Positions 21,702-35,321 of a stretch of 64,000 bases of DNA are shown piece by piece (the first letter of the stretch is position 1; every line of letters begins with the position of its first letter). Source of the DNA: Pseudomonas oryzicola (lineage in GTDB: Bacteria; Pseudomonadota; Gammaproteobacteria; Pseudomonadales; Pseudomonadaceae). The notes beneath the pieces were generated by a model. It made no database searches and was not told the origin of the DNA. It worked only from the letters and a program-made list of their open reading frames with translations. A program made the translations under genes and the position numbers. The stretch covers positions 149,001 to 213,000 of the forward strand of contig NZ_JABWRZ020000001.1 in assembly GCF_014269185.2 (NCBI RefSeq), given 5' to 3'.

Positions 21702-23072
21702 ATGAACATTGTGCGTGAGACCATCGCTGCCATCGCCACTGCCCAGGGCCGCGGCGGTGTCGGTATTGTCAGGTTGTCCGGCCCCCTGGCTGCCAAGGCC
21801 GGGCAGCTGATAACCGGCCGTACGCTGACCCCGCGGCATGCCCACTACGGCCCGTTCCGCGACGAAGAAGAGCTGGTGCTGGACGAAGGGATCGCACTGT
21901 TCTTCCCCGGGCCGAATTCGTTCACCGGTGAGGATGTGCTCGAACTGCAGGGCCATGGTGGCCCGGTGGTCCTGGACATGTTGCTGCAGCGCTGTGTACA
22001 AGTTGGTTGCCGCCTGGCCCGCCCGGGCGAATTCAGCGAGCGCGCCTTCCTCAACGACAAACTCGACCTGGCCCAGGCCGAAGCCATCGCTGACCTGATC
22101 GAAGCCAGCTCAAGCCAGGCGGCGCGCAATGCCCTGCGTTCACTGCAGGGGGAATTTTCCAGGCGTGTGCATTCCCTGACCGAAGCATTGATTGCCCTGC
22201 GCATTTACGTCGAGGCGGCGATCGACTTCCCTGAGGAGGAGATCGACTTCCTGGCTGATGGCCACGTCCTGTCGATGCTAGATGCGGTACGCCAGGAGTT
22301 GTCCACAGTGCAGCGTGAAGCCGGGCAGGGCGCCTTGTTGCGTGACGGCATGACCGTAGTCATCGCTGGGCGGCCGAACGCCGGCAAATCGAGCCTGCTG
22401 AACCAGCTGGCCGGCCGCGAAGCCGCGATCGTCACCGATATCGCCGGTACCACCCGGGACATCTTGCGTGAACATATCCACATCGACGGCATGCCGCTGC
22501 ATGTTGTTGATACCGCTGGTCTGCGCGACACCGACGATCATGTGGAAAAGATCGGTGTGGAACGTGCACTGAAAGCCATTGGCGAGGCCGACCGGGTGCT
22601 GCTGGTAGTGGACTCGACGGCCCCCGAGGCCAGCGATCCTTTCGCCTTGTGGCCAGAATTTCTCGACCAGCGTCCAGACCCGGGCAAGGTCACACTGATC
22701 CGCAACAAGGCCGACTTGAGTGGTGAGCCGGTGGCACTCGAGCAGTGTGATGACGGCCATGTGACGATAACCCTTAGCGCCAAAGGGGACGACCTGGGGC
22801 TGCAACTGTTGCGTGACCACCTGAAGGCCTGCATGGGCTATGAGCAGACAGCCGAAAGTGGTTTCAGCGCTCGTCGACGCCACCTGGATGCCTTGCGTCA
22901 GGCCAGCGAGCATCTGGAGCATGGCCGTGCCCAACTGACCCTGGCCGGGGCGGGTGAGCTGTTGGCAGAAGACCTCCGCCAGGCTCAGCAGGCCCTGGGC
23001 GAGATTACCGGGGCATTCAGCTCTGACGACCTGCTGGGGCGGATCTTCTCCAGTTTCTGCATCGGCAAGTAA
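21702..23072 (+). CDS. mnmE: tRNA modification GTPase MnmE
   Basis: A 456-residue GTPase that with MnmG adds the 5-carboxymethylaminomethyl (or taurino-like) group to wobble U34 of certain tRNAs. The N-terminal folate-binding domain begins [20 protein letters not shown]. The G domain has [12 protein letters not shown] (G1), GTTRD (G2), DTAGLR (G3) and NKAD (G4). The C-terminal catalytic Cys motif is FCIGK at the very end. Its partner mnmG lies 630 bp downstream across a DnaA-box-rich gap. Confidence 0.97.
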   Translation: MNIVRETIAAIATAQGRGGVGIVRLSGPLAAKAGQLITGRTLTPRHAHYGPFRDEEELVLDEGIALFFPGPNSFTGEDVLELQGHGGPVVLDMLLQRCVQVGCRLARPGEFSERAFLNDKLDLAQAEAIADLIEASSSQAARNALRSLQGEFSRRVHSLTEALIALRIYVEAAIDFPEEEIDFLADGHVLSMLDAVRQELSTVQREAGQGALLRDGMTVVIAGRPNAGKSSLLNQLAGREAAIVTDIAGTTRDILREHIHIDGMPLHVVDTAGLRDTDDHVEKIGVERALKAIGEADRVLLVVDSTAPEASDPFALWPEFLDQRPDPGKVTLIRNKADLSGEPVALEQCDDGHVTITLSAKGDDLGLQLLRDHLKACMGYEQTAESGFSARRRHLDALRQASEHLEHGRAQLTLAGAGELLAEDLRQAQQALGEITGAFSSDDLLGRIFSSFCIGK

Positions 23073-23095
23073 TCCACAGCCACGCAAGGCCAAGG

Positions 23096-23123
23096 GCCGC
23101 TCCTTCGGGAGCGGCTTTTTTTT
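23096..23123 (+). terminator. Rho-independent terminator after mnmE
   Basis: Stem GCCGCTCC-TTCG-GGAGCGGC followed by eight Ts, with a stable UUCG tetraloop, 23 bases after the mnmE stop. Confidence 0.92.
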
Positions 23124-23173
23124 GCCTTGAATTTCATCGCAGCAGATACCCGTAGCCAGGCGGACGGAGTACC

Positions 23174-23260
23174 TATGGGAGCGGGCATGCCCGCGAAGAG
23201 CGCCCCAAAAATCCAGAATTTCTGTAGCTCTACCGACATTTGCGGGCTCGCCCGCTTTCT
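23174..23260. repeat. Pseudomonas putida-type REP palindrome and half-repeat
   Basis: GGGAGCGGGCATGCCCGCGAAG (23177-23198) is the imperfect palindrome of P. putida REP elements, followed about 45 bases later by a second GCGGGCTCGCCCGC palindrome. These extragenic repeats are dispersed in P. putida genomes, and a second copy lies after glmU in this window. Confidence 0.75.
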
Positions 23261-23319
23261 TCTTGTCTGTACCTGACCGTCATCTCAATGATTTTCCTGG
23301 TTTCAGGTTGAAAACCCAT

Positions 23320-23640
23320 TCAGGAGCCCTGTGGAAAACTCGTCTTCAGCTCAGTTGATAAGCAGGCTTTTTTTCTGAGGACAAACCGCCCTGTGGGTAA
23401 GCAGCCATTTAATCCACAGGCTAAATCGCGTTATCCAGAGCCCTCATGGCACTCCAGCCACAGGGTTTAATTTCTCGGCAGGTAGCGTGATTCATGGGCT
23501 GCATGCGTTTATCCACAGACAGGGCTGTGCATAAGAATAAACATAAAAACAAAGCTTTTTTAAATTTTTCCTCTTTGATTTCTGTTGTCTGCCATTCATC
23601 CACAGACTGGTCAAAATTTGCTCAGACGGTTTCTTTAAAG
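23320..23640. other. Second DnaA-box-rich, origin-like region upstream of mnmG
   Basis: This gene-free gap carries a perfect DnaA box TTATCCACA (23509-23517) and near matches TGTGGGTAA (23392-23400), TAATCCACA (23410-23418), TTATCCAGA (23431-23439), TGTGCATAA (23526-23534) and TCATCCACA (23596-23604). A/T-rich tracts lie around 23535-23585. Early work on P. putida and P. aeruginosa described two DnaA-box regions able to replicate autonomously, one before dnaA and one before gidA (mnmG); this matches the second. Confidence 0.75.
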
Positions 23641-23659
23641 GGGGTGAAGTCCCTATACT
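23631..23659 (+). promoter_or_regulatory. Candidate sigma-70 promoter of mnmG
   Basis: A good -10 TATACT (23654-23659) is preceded at 17-base spacing by a weak -35 TTCTTT (23631-23636), 43 bases upstream of the mnmG start and next to the DnaA boxes. Confidence 0.5.
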
Positions 23660-23702
23660 TGTCCGCTTACCTTCTCTATTCGCAAAAACAGGCACGAGGT
23701 GC

Positions 23703-25598
23703 GTGGTGGATTTCCCTTCCCGTTTTGAAGTGATCGTCATCGGCGGCGGCCATGCCGGTACCGAGGCTGCGCTTGCGTCTGCACGCATGGGTGTGAAAAC
23801 CCTGCTGCTGACCCATAACGTGGAAACCCTCGGTCATATGAGCTGCAACCCCGCCATTGGCGGCATTGGCAAAAGCCATCTGGTCAAAGAGATTGATGCC
23901 CTCGGCGGCGCCATGGCGTTGGCCACCGACAAGAGCGGCATCCAGTTCCGCGTTCTGAACAACCGCAAGGGCCCGGCCGTACGCGCTACCCGTGCTCAGG
24001 CCGATCGCGCCATCTACAAGGCAGTGGTACGCGAAATCCTGGAAAACCAGCCAAACCTGTGGATATTCCAGCAGTCCTGCGACGACCTGATCGTCGAACA
24101 GGACCAGGTCAAAGGCGTGGTGACCCAGATGGGCCTGCGTTTCTTCGCCGAATCGGTGGTACTGACCACCGGTACCTTCCTCGGCGGCCTTATCCACATT
24201 GGTCTGCAGAACCATTCCGGTGGTCGCGCCGGTGATCCGCCTTCGATCGCCCTGGCCCACCGCATGCGTGAACTGCCGCTGCGCGTTGGTCGCCTGAAAA
24301 CCGGTACTCCGCCACGCATCGACGGTCGTTCGGTGGACTTCTCGGTGATGACCGAGCAGCCAGGCGATACGCCAATCCCGGTGATGTCGTTCATGGGCAA
24401 TGCCGAGATGCATCCGCGCCAGGTGAGCTGCTGGATTACCCATACCAATGCCCGCACCCACGAGATCATTGCCTCGAACCTCGACCGTTCGCCGATGTAC
24501 TCGGGCGTGATCGAAGGGGTCGGCCCGCGCTATTGCCCGTCGATCGAAGACAAGATCCACCGCTTCGCCGACAAGGAAAGCCACCAGGTGTTCATCGAAC
24601 CGGAAGGCCTGAACACCCACGAGCTGTACCCCAACGGAATTTCCACTTCGCTGCCGTTCGACGTGCAGCTGGAACTGGTACGTTCGATCCGCGGTATGGA
24701 AAACGCCCACATCGTGCGCCCGGGCTATGCCATCGAGTACGACTACTTCGACCCGCGCGACCTCAAGTACAGTCTTGAAACCAAAGTCATCGGCGGCCTG
24801 TTCTTCGCTGGCCAGATCAACGGCACCACCGGTTATGAAGAAGCCGGCGCCCAGGGCCTGCTGGCCGGTACCAACGCCGCCCTGCGGGCGCAGGGCCGTG
24901 AAAGCTGGTGCCCGCGTCGCGACGAGGCCTACATCGGTGTGCTGGTGGACGACCTGATCACCCTGGGTACCCAGGAGCCGTACCGCATGTTCACTTCACG
25001 GGCCGAGTACCGCCTGATCCTGCGTGAAGACAACGCTGATCTGCGTTTGACCGAAAAGGGTCGTGAACTTGGCCTGATCGACGACCAGCGCTGGGCCGCT
25101 TTCTGCGCCAAGCGCGATGGCATCGAGCGTGAGGAACAACGCCTGAAATCGACCTGGGTACGGCCGAATACCGCGCAAGGCCAGGCCATTGTGGATAAGT
25201 TCGGTACTCCGCTCAGCCACGAGTACAGCCTGCTCAACCTGCTGGCCCGCCCGGAAATCGACTACGCCGGGCTGATCGAGGCGACCGGCGGTGAAGCGAT
25301 CGATCCACAGGTCGCCGAACAGGTCGAGATCCGTACCAAGTACGCCGGTTACATCGACCGGCAGCAGGATGAAATCGCTCGCCTGCGTGCCAGTGAAGAC
25401 ACCCGCCTACCTGTGGATATCGATTACTCGAGCATTTCCGGGCTGTCCAAGGAAATCCAGGGCAAGCTGGGCCAGACCCGTCCGGAAACCCTCGGCCAGG
25501 CTTCGCGCATTCCTGGCGTTACTCCGGCGGCGATTTCCCTGTTGCTGATTCACTTGAAGAAACGCGGCGCTGGCCGCGAATTGGAGCAAAGCGCTTGA
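23703..25598 (+). CDS. mnmG: tRNA uridine 5-carboxymethylaminomethyl modification enzyme MnmG
   Basis: A 631-residue FAD protein (GidA) that partners MnmE in wobble-uridine modification. The FAD motif is [21 protein letters not shown] at the N-terminus. It is followed by the family signature [20 protein letters not shown], and [16 protein letters not shown] is in the middle. The start is one of two tandem GTG codons (23703, 23706). It overlaps rsmG by four bases. Two perfect DnaA boxes lie inside the gene (24190-24198, 25190-25198). Confidence 0.97.
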   Translation: MVDFPSRFEVIVIGGGHAGTEAALASARMGVKTLLLTHNVETLGHMSCNPAIGGIGKSHLVKEIDALGGAMALATDKSGIQFRVLNNRKGPAVRATRAQADRAIYKAVVREILENQPNLWIFQQSCDDLIVEQDQVKGVVTQMGLRFFAESVVLTTGTFLGGLIHIGLQNHSGGRAGDPPSIALAHRMRELPLRVGRLKTGTPPRIDGRSVDFSVMTEQPGDTPIPVMSFMGNAEMHPRQVSCWITHTNARTHEIIASNLDRSPMYSGVIEGVGPRYCPSIEDKIHRFADKESHQVFIEPEGLNTHELYPNGISTSLPFDVQLELVRSIRGMENAHIVRPGYAIEYDYFDPRDLKYSLETKVIGGLFFAGQINGTTGYEEAGAQGLLAGTNAALRAQGRESWCPRRDEAYIGVLVDDLITLGTQEPYRMFTSRAEYRLILREDNADLRLTEKGRELGLIDDQRWAAFCAKRDGIEREEQRLKSTWVRPNTAQGQAIVDKFGTPLSHEYSLLNLLARPEIDYAGLIEATGGEAIDPQVAEQVEIRTKYAGYIDRQQDEIARLRASEDTRLPVDIDYSSISGLSKEIQGKLGQTRPETLGQASRIPGVTPAAISLLLIHLKKRGAGRELEQSA

Positions 25599-26245
25599 GT
25601 TCCCTGGTCACCCCGCAACACGCTGAAGAGTTGTCCACAGGTGCGCGCCAACTCGGTGTCGAGCTGAGCGCCGAACAGCACGAAAAGCTGCTCGGTTACC
25701 TGGCCCTGTTGATCAAATGGAACAAAGCCTACAACCTGACTGCCGTGCGCGACCCCGACGAGATGGTGTCGCGTCATCTGCTGGACAGCCTCAGCGTCAT
25801 GCCGTTTATCCACAGCGAACGTGACAACTGGCTGGATGTCGGCAGTGGCGGCGGCATGCCGGGCATCCCATTGGCTATCCTGCATCCGCACAAGCGGGTG
25901 ACGGTGCTGGATGCCAACGGCAAGAAGACGCGCTTCCTGACCCAGGTGAAAATGGAACTCAAGCTGGACAACCTCACGGTTATCCACAGCCGGGTCGAGG
26001 CCTTTCAGCCGGCACAACCGTTCGATGGGATCATCTCTCGCGCTTTCAGCAGCATGGAGAACTTCACCAACTGGACCCGCCACCTGGGCGACATCGGGAC
26101 GCAATGGCTTGCAATGAAGGGGCTGCATCCTGCCGATGAACTGGTAGCATTGCCCGCAGACTTCACAGTGGAAAGCGAGCAGGCCCTGACCGTTCCAGGT
26201 TGCCAGGGCCAGCGCCATCTGCTGATACTGCGCCGCAAGGCATGA
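25595..26245 (+). CDS. rsmG: 16S rRNA (guanine527-N7)-methyltransferase RsmG
   Basis: A 216-residue SAM-dependent methyltransferase (GidB) that methylates G527 of 16S rRNA; its loss gives low-level streptomycin resistance in other bacteria. The SAM-binding motif is [16 protein letters not shown] near residue 80, preceded by [23 protein letters not shown]. It starts at TTG (25595) in a TTGA overlap with the mnmG stop. Two perfect DnaA boxes occur in the coding sequence (25806-25814 and 25980-25988), both encoding Ile-His-Ser. Confidence 0.96.
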   Translation: MSSLVTPQHAEELSTGARQLGVELSAEQHEKLLGYLALLIKWNKAYNLTAVRDPDEMVSRHLLDSLSVMPFIHSERDNWLDVGSGGGMPGIPLAILHPHKRVTVLDANGKKTRFLTQVKMELKLDNLTVIHSRVEAFQPAQPFDGIISRAFSSMENFTNWTRHLGDIGTQWLAMKGLHPADELVALPADFTVESEQALTVPGCQGQRHLLILRRKA

Positions 26246-26263
26246 CTGGGAACACACGCAACA

Positions 26264-27055
26264 ATGGCTAAGGTATTCGCAATCGCGAACCAGAAGGGTG
26301 GTGTGGGCAAGACTACCACCTGTATCAATCTCGCTGCCTCGCTGGCCGCAACCAAGCGTCGTGTGCTGCTGATCGACCTCGATCCGCAAGGCAACGCCAC
26401 CATGGGCAGCGGTGTGGACAAGCACGAGCTCGAGCACTCGGTCTACGACCTGTTGATCGGGGAATGCGACCTGGCCCAGGCCATGCATTACTCCGAACAC
26501 GGTGGCTTCCAGTTGCTGCCGGCAAACCGTGACCTGACTGCCGCCGAAGTGGTGCTGCTGGAAATGCAGGTCAAGGAAAGCCGCCTGCGCAACGCCCTGG
26601 CGCCGATCCGCGACAACTACGACTACATCCTCATCGACTGCCCGCCGTCGCTGTCGATGCTGACGCTGAACGCACTGGTCGCCTCGGATGGCGTAATCAT
26701 CCCGATGCAGTGCGAATACTACGCACTGGAAGGTCTCAGTGACCTTGTGGATAACATCAAGCGCATCGCTGCCCGGTTGAATCCGGAGCTGAAGATCGAG
26801 GGCCTGTTGCGGACCATGTACGACCCGCGGCTGAGCCTGAACAACGATGTCTCGGCGCAGTTGAAGGAGCACTTCGGCCCGCAGCTGTACGACACGGTCA
26901 TTCCGCGCAACATTCGCTTGGCCGAGGCCCCCAGCTTCGGCATGCCGGCCCTGGCCTACGACAAGCAATCGCGCGGCGCGCTGGCATATCTGGCCCTGGC
27001 CGGGGAACTGGTGCGCCGTCAACGCCGTCAATCACGCACTGCACAAACAACTTAA
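26264..27055 (+). CDS. parA: Chromosome partitioning ATPase ParA (Soj)
   Basis: A 263-residue deviant-Walker ATPase of the chromosomal ParABS system. The Walker A motif is NQKGGVGKTTTCINLAASLA at residues 8-27 and the A' / B regions are LLIDLDPQGNAT and DYILIDCPPSLSMLTLNAL. It drives segregation of origin-proximal DNA marked by ParB at parS. Three parS sites are visible in this window. It lies 18 bases after rsmG and 9 bases before parB. One perfect DnaA box is inside the gene (26746-26754). Confidence 0.97.
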   Translation: MAKVFAIANQKGGVGKTTTCINLAASLAATKRRVLLIDLDPQGNATMGSGVDKHELEHSVYDLLIGECDLAQAMHYSEHGGFQLLPANRDLTAAEVVLLEMQVKESRLRNALAPIRDNYDYILIDCPPSLSMLTLNALVASDGVIIPMQCEYYALEGLSDLVDNIKRIAARLNPELKIEGLLRTMYDPRLSLNNDVSAQLKEHFGPQLYDTVIPRNIRLAEAPSFGMPALAYDKQSRGALAYLALAGELVRRQRRQSRTAQTT

Positions 27056-27064
27056 GGAATCCGT

Positions 27065-27937
27065 ATGGCCGTCAAGAAACGGGGTCTCGGACGTGGGTTG
27101 GATGCACTGCTCAGTGGTCCTTCCGTCAGCGCGCTCGAAGAGCAGGCTGTGAAGATCGACCAGAAAGAACTGCAACACCTGCCGGTCGAGCTGATCCAGC
27201 GTGGCAAGTACCAGCCGCGCCGGGACATGGACCCGGAGGCGCTGGAAGAGCTTGCGCACTCGATTCGCAACCATGGTGTGATGCAACCGATCGTGGTGCG
27301 CCCGATCGGCGACAACCGCTACGAGATCATCGCCGGTGAGCGCCGCTGGCGCGCCACCCAGCAGGCTGGCCTGGACAAGATCCCGGCAATGGTCCGCGAA
27401 GTGCCCGACGAAGCTGCCATCGCCATGGCGCTGATCGAGAACATCCAGCGCGAGGACCTCAACCCACTGGAAGAGGCCCTGGCACTGCAGCGCCTGCAGC
27501 AGGAATTCGAACTCACACAGCAACAGGTGGCCGACGCCGTGGGCAAGTCGCGGGTAACCGTGGCCAACCTGCTGCGCCTGATCACCTTGCCTGAGGCGAT
27601 CAAGACCATGCTCGCCCATGGCGACCTGGAGATGGGCCACGCACGTGCATTGCTCGGGCTGGAAGAAAACCGTCAGGAAGAGGGGGCGCGTCATGTTGTC
27701 GCACGCGGCCTCACCGTGCGCCAAACCGAGGCACTGGTCCGTCAGTGGCTCAGCGACAAACCTGATCCGGTCGAGCCGAGCAAACCTGATCCGGATATCG
27801 CACGGCTTGAACAGCGTCTCGCAGAGCGCCTGGGCTCGGCCGTGCAGATTCGTCATGGCAACAAGGGCAAAGGCCAGTTGGTTATTCGCTACAACTCGCT
27901 TGATGAGTTGCAAGGCGTGCTTGCTCACATCCGCTGA
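27065..27937 (+). CDS. parB: Chromosome partitioning protein ParB (Spo0J)
   Basis: A 290-residue parS-binding CTPase clamp. The N-terminal MAVKKRGLGRGLDALLSGP is typical. The ParB/Srx CTPase domain contains GKYQPRRDMDPEAL and GERRWRATQQAGL. A central HTH around TQQQVADAVGKSRVTVANLLRL recognises parS. The C-terminal dimerisation region ends QGVLAHIR. Operon partner of parA. A clear promoter for the ATP synthase operon follows about 45 bases after the stop. Confidence 0.97.
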   Translation: MAVKKRGLGRGLDALLSGPSVSALEEQAVKIDQKELQHLPVELIQRGKYQPRRDMDPEALEELAHSIRNHGVMQPIVVRPIGDNRYEIIAGERRWRATQQAGLDKIPAMVREVPDEAAIAMALIENIQREDLNPLEEALALQRLQQEFELTQQQVADAVGKSRVTVANLLRLITLPEAIKTMLAHGDLEMGHARALLGLEENRQEEGARHVVARGLTVRQTEALVRQWLSDKPDPVEPSKPDPDIARLEQRLAERLGSAVQIRHGNKGKGQLVIRYNSLDELQGVLAHIR

Positions 27938-27981
27938 AACAATTCCTGTTGTAGCGTGCAGTCGGAAATCACTACGAAGAG

Positions 27982-28010
27982 TTGAATAGGGGTTAATCCA
28001 CCCCTATACT
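27982..28010 (+). promoter_or_regulatory. Sigma-70 promoter of the atp operon
   Basis: TTGAAT (27982-27987) and TATACT (28005-28010) are separated by 17 bases, about 76 bases upstream of the atpI ATG and after parB. Near-consensus -35 and -10. Confidence 0.75.
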
Positions 28011-28085
28011 CTGCGCGCATTTTGTCGGCACAAATTATGCCAAGTCATAGCTGACTTGTTGGTCGACTTCCGAGGAGCAGTTGTG

Positions 28086-29379
<1,294 letters not shown>

Positions 29380-29508
29380 GACCGCCTGGCGTGTCTGATA
29401 GCCTTCCCCGCTCGTTTGGGGGGAGGGCTTAAAAAGTCCGCAAGGGCATGCTGTACCAAACGATTTGTTTTACCGCTTCAAACTAAAAACCTAACCAATA
29501 CGACGTAA

Positions 29509-29781
<273 letters not shown>

Positions 29782-29838
29782 TCACTCGTTTCCACGAGTT
29801 GATTGGTGTGATGGACAAAGACCGAGCGAGGTGTTGGC

Positions 29839-30309
29839 GTGAACATTAATGCAACCCTGATTGGCCAATCCGTTGCTTTTCTGATTTTTGTACTCTTCTG
29901 CATGAAGTATGTATGGCCTCCGGTCATCACTGCCCTGCAAGAGCGCCAAAAGAAGATTGCCGACGGCTTGGACGCTGCCAACCGCGCAGCTCGCGACCTG
30001 GAGCTGGCCCAAGAGAAAGCGGGTCAGCAACTGCGTGAAGCAAAGGCACAGGCAGCCGAAATCATTGAGCAAAGCAAGAAACGCGCTGCTCAGCTTGTCG
30101 AGGAAGCCCGTGAACAGGCTCGCGTCGAAGCTGACCGTGTGAAGGCTCAGGCTCAAGCCGAGATCGAACAGGAACTGAACAGCGTCAAAGACGCCCTGCG
30201 TGCCCAAGTGGGTGCCCTGGCTGTTGGCGGTGCTGAAAAGATCCTTGGCGCCACAATCGATCAAAACGCGCATGCGGAGCTGGTTAACAAACTGGCCGCT
30301 GAAATTTAA
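29839..30309 (+). CDS. atpF: ATP synthase Fo subunit b
   Basis: A 156-residue peripheral-stalk subunit: one N-terminal membrane helix ([21 protein letters not shown]) and a long charged Ala/Glu/Lys/Gln-rich coiled coil to the end. Two copies link subunit a to delta and alpha. The start is GTG at 29839 with GAGCGAGG upstream. Twelve bases separate it from atpH. Confidence 0.96.
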   Translation: MNINATLIGQSVAFLIFVLFCMKYVWPPVITALQERQKKIADGLDAANRAARDLELAQEKAGQQLREAKAQAAEIIEQSKKRAAQLVEEAREQARVEADRVKAQAQAEIEQELNSVKDALRAQVGALAVGGAEKILGATIDQNAHAELVNKLAAEI

Positions 30310-30321
30310 GCGAGGGCGATC

Positions 30322-30858
30322 ATGGCAGAACTGACCACGTTGGCCCGACCTTACGCTAAGGCTGCCTTTGAGCATGCCCAGGCCCATCAGCAACTGGCCA
30401 ATTGGTCAGCCATGCTCGGCCTGGCTGCTGCGGTGTCGGAAGACGACACCATGCAGCGCCTGCTCAAGGCCCCGCGACTGACAAGCGCAGAAAAGGCCGC
30501 CGCATTCATTGAAGTGTGCGGTGACAAGTTCGATGCACAGGCACAGAATTTCATTCATGTTGCCGCGGAAAACGACCGTCTCCTGCTCCTGCCGGAGATT
30601 GCCACCCTGTTCGACCTGTACAAGGCCGAGCAAGAGAAATCCGTGGACGTGGAAGTCACCAGTGCTTTTGCGTTGAACCAAGAACAGCAAGACAAACTCG
30701 CCAAGGTTCTCAGTGCACGGCTCAGCCGGGAAGTGCGCCTGCACGCGTCGGAGGATGCCAGCCTGATCGGCGGCGTCGTCATCCGCGCCGGCGACCTGGT
30801 AATCGATGGCTCGGTTCGCGGCAAGATCGCGAAACTGGCCGAAGCATTGAAATCTTGA
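30322..30858 (+). CDS. atpH: ATP synthase F1 subunit delta
   Basis: A 178-residue stator subunit joining the b dimer to the top of the alpha3beta3 head. The N-terminus [19 protein letters not shown] is characteristic, as is the C-terminal [20 protein letters not shown]. It lies between atpF and atpA with short gaps, in the invariant operon order. Confidence 0.97.
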   Translation: MAELTTLARPYAKAAFEHAQAHQQLANWSAMLGLAAAVSEDDTMQRLLKAPRLTSAEKAAAFIEVCGDKFDAQAQNFIHVAAENDRLLLLPEIATLFDLYKAEQEKSVDVEVTSAFALNQEQQDKLAKVLSARLSREVRLHASEDASLIGGVVIRAGDLVIDGSVRGKIAKLAEALKS

Positions 30859-30879
30859 GTTTGAAGGGGCAGCAGAGCA

Positions 30880-32424
30880 ATGCAGCAACTCAATCCTTCC
30901 GAAATTAGTGAAATCATCAAGGGTCGCATCGAGAAGCTCGATGTCGGCTCCCAAGCCCGTAACGAAGGTACCGTCGTAAGCGTTTCCGACGGTATCGTAC
31001 GGATCCACGGTCTGGCCGACGCTATGTACGGCGAAATGATCGAGTTCCCGGGCGGCGTATACGGTATGGCACTGAACCTGGAGCAAGACTCCGTAGGTGC
31101 GGTGGTACTGGGTGCGTACACCTCCCTCGCCGAGGGCATGAGCGCCAAGTGCACCGGTCGCATCCTGGAAGTTCCGGTCGGCAAAGGCCTGCTGGGCCGC
31201 GTCGTCGACGCTCTGGGTAACCCGATCGATGGCAAAGGTCCTCTGGCCACCACCGAAACCGACGCGGTCGAAAAGGTCGCTCCGGGTGTGATCTGGCGTA
31301 AGTCGGTAGACCAGCCTGTACAGACTGGCTACAAGTCGGTTGACGCCATGATCCCGGTTGGCCGTGGCCAGCGCGAGCTGATCATCGGTGACCGTCAGAT
31401 CGGTAAGACCGCCATGGCGGTCGACGCGATCATCAACCAGAAAAACAGCGGCATCTTCTGCGTATACGTGGCCGTAGGCCAGAAGCAGTCGACCATCGCC
31501 AACGTTGTGCGCAAGCTGGAAGAAGCCGGCGCCCTGGCCAACACCATCGTTGTTGCCGCCAGCGCCTCGGAATCGGCCGCGCTGCAGTTCCTGGCTCCTT
31601 ACGCCGGCTGCACCATGGGCGAATACTTCCGTGACCGCGGTGAAGACGCCCTGATCGTTTACGATGACCTGTCCAAGCAGGCCGTTGCCTACCGTCAGAT
31701 CTCCCTGCTGCTGCGCCGTCCGCCAGGACGTGAAGCGTACCCAGGTGACGTGTTCTATCTCCACTCCCGTCTGCTGGAGCGTGCATCGCGCGTTTCGGAA
31801 GAGTACGTCGAGAAGTTCACCAACGGCGCAGTCACTGGCAAGACCGGTTCCCTGACCGCCCTGCCGATCATCGAAACCCAGGCTGGCGACGTTTCCGCGT
31901 TCGTTCCGACCAACGTGATTTCCATCACCGACGGTCAGATCTTCCTGGAATCGGCCATGTTCAACTCGGGCATCCGCCCTGCAGTTAACGCCGGTGTTTC
32001 GGTATCCCGCGTAGGTGGTGCCGCTCAGACCAAGATCATCAAGAAGCTGTCCGGTGGTATTCGTACCGCTCTGGCTCAGTACCGTGAACTGGCTGCATTC
32101 GCCCAGTTCGCTTCCGATCTGGACGAAGCGACCCGCAAGCAGCTGGAGCATGGTCAGCGCGTTACCGAGCTGATGAAGCAGAAGCAGTACGCGCCAATGT
32201 CCATCGCGGACATGGCTCTGTCGCTGTATGCCGCTGAGCGTGGCTTCCTGACCGACGTAGAAGTCTCCAAGGTCGGCAGCTTCGAGCAAGCTCTGATCGC
32301 CTACTTCAACCGTGATCACGCCGAACTGATGGCCAAGATCAACGTGAAGGGTGACTTCAACGACGAAATCGACGCTGGCATGAAAGCTGGTATCGAGAAG
32401 TTCAAGGCCACCCAGACCTGGTAA
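30880..32424 (+). CDS. atpA: ATP synthase F1 subunit alpha
   Basis: A 514-residue non-catalytic nucleotide-binding subunit of F1. Walker A is [15 protein letters not shown] (about residue 169) and the signature [17 protein letters not shown] is present in the C-terminal third. Its codon use is highly optimised. A G/C-rich hairpin (GGGGGCCCTGGCCCCC, about 32432-32448) without a T-run lies between it and atpG and may modulate mRNA stability. Confidence 0.98.
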   Translation: MQQLNPSEISEIIKGRIEKLDVGSQARNEGTVVSVSDGIVRIHGLADAMYGEMIEFPGGVYGMALNLEQDSVGAVVLGAYTSLAEGMSAKCTGRILEVPVGKGLLGRVVDALGNPIDGKGPLATTETDAVEKVAPGVIWRKSVDQPVQTGYKSVDAMIPVGRGQRELIIGDRQIGKTAMAVDAIINQKNSGIFCVYVAVGQKQSTIANVVRKLEEAGALANTIVVAASASESAALQFLAPYAGCTMGEYFRDRGEDALIVYDDLSKQAVAYRQISLLLRRPPGREAYPGDVFYLHSRLLERASRVSEEYVEKFTNGAVTGKTGSLTALPIIETQAGDVSAFVPTNVISITDGQIFLESAMFNSGIRPAVNAGVSVSRVGGAAQTKIIKKLSGGIRTALAQYRELAAFAQFASDLDEATRKQLEHGQRVTELMKQKQYAPMSIADMALSLYAAERGFLTDVEVSKVGSFEQALIAYFNRDHAELMAKINVKGDFNDEIDAGMKAGIEKFKATQTW

Positions 32425-32472
32425 GCCGCAGCGGGGGCCCTGGCCCCCGCTTGCTAACCTGATAGGTGATAC

Positions 32473-33333
32473 ATGGCAGGCGCAAAAGAGATTCGCAGTA
32501 AGATTGCGAGCATCAAAAGCACGCAAAAAATTACCAGCGCCATGGAAAAAGTGGCGGTCAGCAAAATGCGCAAGGCACAACTGCGCATGGCTGCTAGCCG
32601 TCCTTATGCGGAGCGTATCCGCCAGGTGATCGGTCATCTGGCCAACGCCAACCCGGAGTACCGCCACCCGTTCATGATCGAGCGCCCTGTAAAGCGCGCC
32701 GGTTATATCGTGGTGAGCAGTGACCGTGGTCTGTGCGGTGGCTTGAACACCAACCTGTTCAAGGCCCTGGTCAAGGACATGAACGAGAACCGCGAACAGG
32801 GCGTTGAAATCGACCTGTGCGTGATCGGCAGCAAGGGTGCGGCATTCTTCCGCAACTTTGGCGGTAACGTCGTAGCCGCGATCAGCCACTTGGGCGAAGA
32901 GCCATCGATCAATGACCTGATCGGCTCCGTCAAAGTGATGCTGGACGCCTACCTGGACGGCCGCATCGATCGCCTCTCGGTGGTTTCGAACAAGTTCATC
33001 AACACCATGACCCAAAAACCGACGGTCGAGCAATTGGTACCGTTGGTGGCAACCCCGGATCAGGATCTCAAGCATCACTGGGACTACCTGTACGAACCCG
33101 ACGCAAAAGAGCTGCTGGACGGCTTGATGGTGCGTTACGTGGAGTCGCAGGTGTACCAGGCGGTGGTCGAGAACAACGCTGCTGAACAAGCAGCCCGGAT
33201 GATCGCCATGAAGAACGCCACAGACAACGCCGGTGATTTGATCAGCGAACTCCAGCTGATCTACAACAAGGCGCGTCAGGCTGCGATCACCCAGGAGATC
33301 TCGGAAATCGTCGGCGGCGCTGCCGCGGTTTAA
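32473..33333 (+). CDS. atpG: ATP synthase F1 subunit gamma
   Basis: A 286-residue central-shaft subunit. The N-terminal helix [20 protein letters not shown] and the C-terminal helix ending [14 protein letters not shown] form the rotor coiled coil. [16 protein letters not shown] is the conserved gamma motif in the Rossmann-like middle. It lies between atpA and atpD. Confidence 0.98.
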   Translation: MAGAKEIRSKIASIKSTQKITSAMEKVAVSKMRKAQLRMAASRPYAERIRQVIGHLANANPEYRHPFMIERPVKRAGYIVVSSDRGLCGGLNTNLFKALVKDMNENREQGVEIDLCVIGSKGAAFFRNFGGNVVAAISHLGEEPSINDLIGSVKVMLDAYLDGRIDRLSVVSNKFINTMTQKPTVEQLVPLVATPDQDLKHHWDYLYEPDAKELLDGLMVRYVESQVYQAVVENNAAEQAARMIAMKNATDNAGDLISELQLIYNKARQAAITQEISEIVGGAAAV

Positions 33334-34737
<1,404 letters not shown>

Positions 34738-34781
34738 TCCCGGCGCCCCGAAAGGGGCGCTAATCAGGTTGAGGCAAGCAG

Positions 34782-35207
34782 ATGGCTATGACAGTCCATT
34801 GCGATATCGTCAGCGCGGAAGGAGAAATCTTCTCCGGTCTGGTCGAGATGGTGGTTGCGCACGGCAACCTGGGCGATCTGGGTATCGCTCCGGGCCACGC
34901 GCCGCTGATCACCAATCTGAAGCCAGGTCCGATTACGCTGACCAAGCAGGGCGGCGAGCGCGAGGTGTTCTACATCTCCGGCGGCTTCCTGGAAGTGCAG
35001 CCGAACATGGTCAAGGTACTCGCCGACACCGTGCAACGTGCAGCCGACCTGGACGAAGCCTCCGCTCAGGATGCCGTCAAGGCAGCTGAGAAGGCCCTGC
35101 ATGAGAAAGGCGCGGATTTCGACTACAGTGCAGCATCCGCACGTCTGGCCGAGGCCGCAGCCCAGCTGCGTACCGTCCAGCAGATCCGCAAGAAGTTCGG
35201 CGGTTAA
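34782..35207 (+). CDS. atpC: ATP synthase F1 subunit epsilon
   Basis: A 141-residue regulatory subunit with an N-terminal beta-sandwich ([34 protein letters not shown]) and a C-terminal helical hairpin that can inhibit ATP hydrolysis. Last gene of the operon; a strong terminator follows 27 bases later. Confidence 0.97.
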   Translation: MAMTVHCDIVSAEGEIFSGLVEMVVAHGNLGDLGIAPGHAPLITNLKPGPITLTKQGGEREVFYISGGFLEVQPNMVKVLADTVQRAADLDEASAQDAVKAAEKALHEKGADFDYSAASARLAEAAAQLRTVQQIRKKFGG

Positions 35208-35234
35208 TTCCGCAGGCTTCATGTAGATTGAGAA

Positions 35235-35269
35235 CAAGGGTAGCCATCGGCTACCCTTTTTCTTTTTTT
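35235..35269 (+). terminator. Terminator of the atp operon
   Basis: Stem AAGGGTAGCC-ATC-GGCTACCCTT followed by a T-rich run. It precedes glmU by 53 bases. Confidence 0.92.
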
Positions 35270-35321
35270 GTAACCTATACAACCGGTCATTTCACTGACC
35301 GCCCAGGATTGGTAGCCAGTA

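Noticed and set aside
30406..33189. A 927-codon open frame on the minus strand across atpH-atpA-atpG
   Set aside because: It lies opposite highly conserved ATP synthase genes, has a low-complexity Gln/His/Gly-rich translation and no recognisable domain; long antisense frames are common opposite high-GC genes with strong codon bias.
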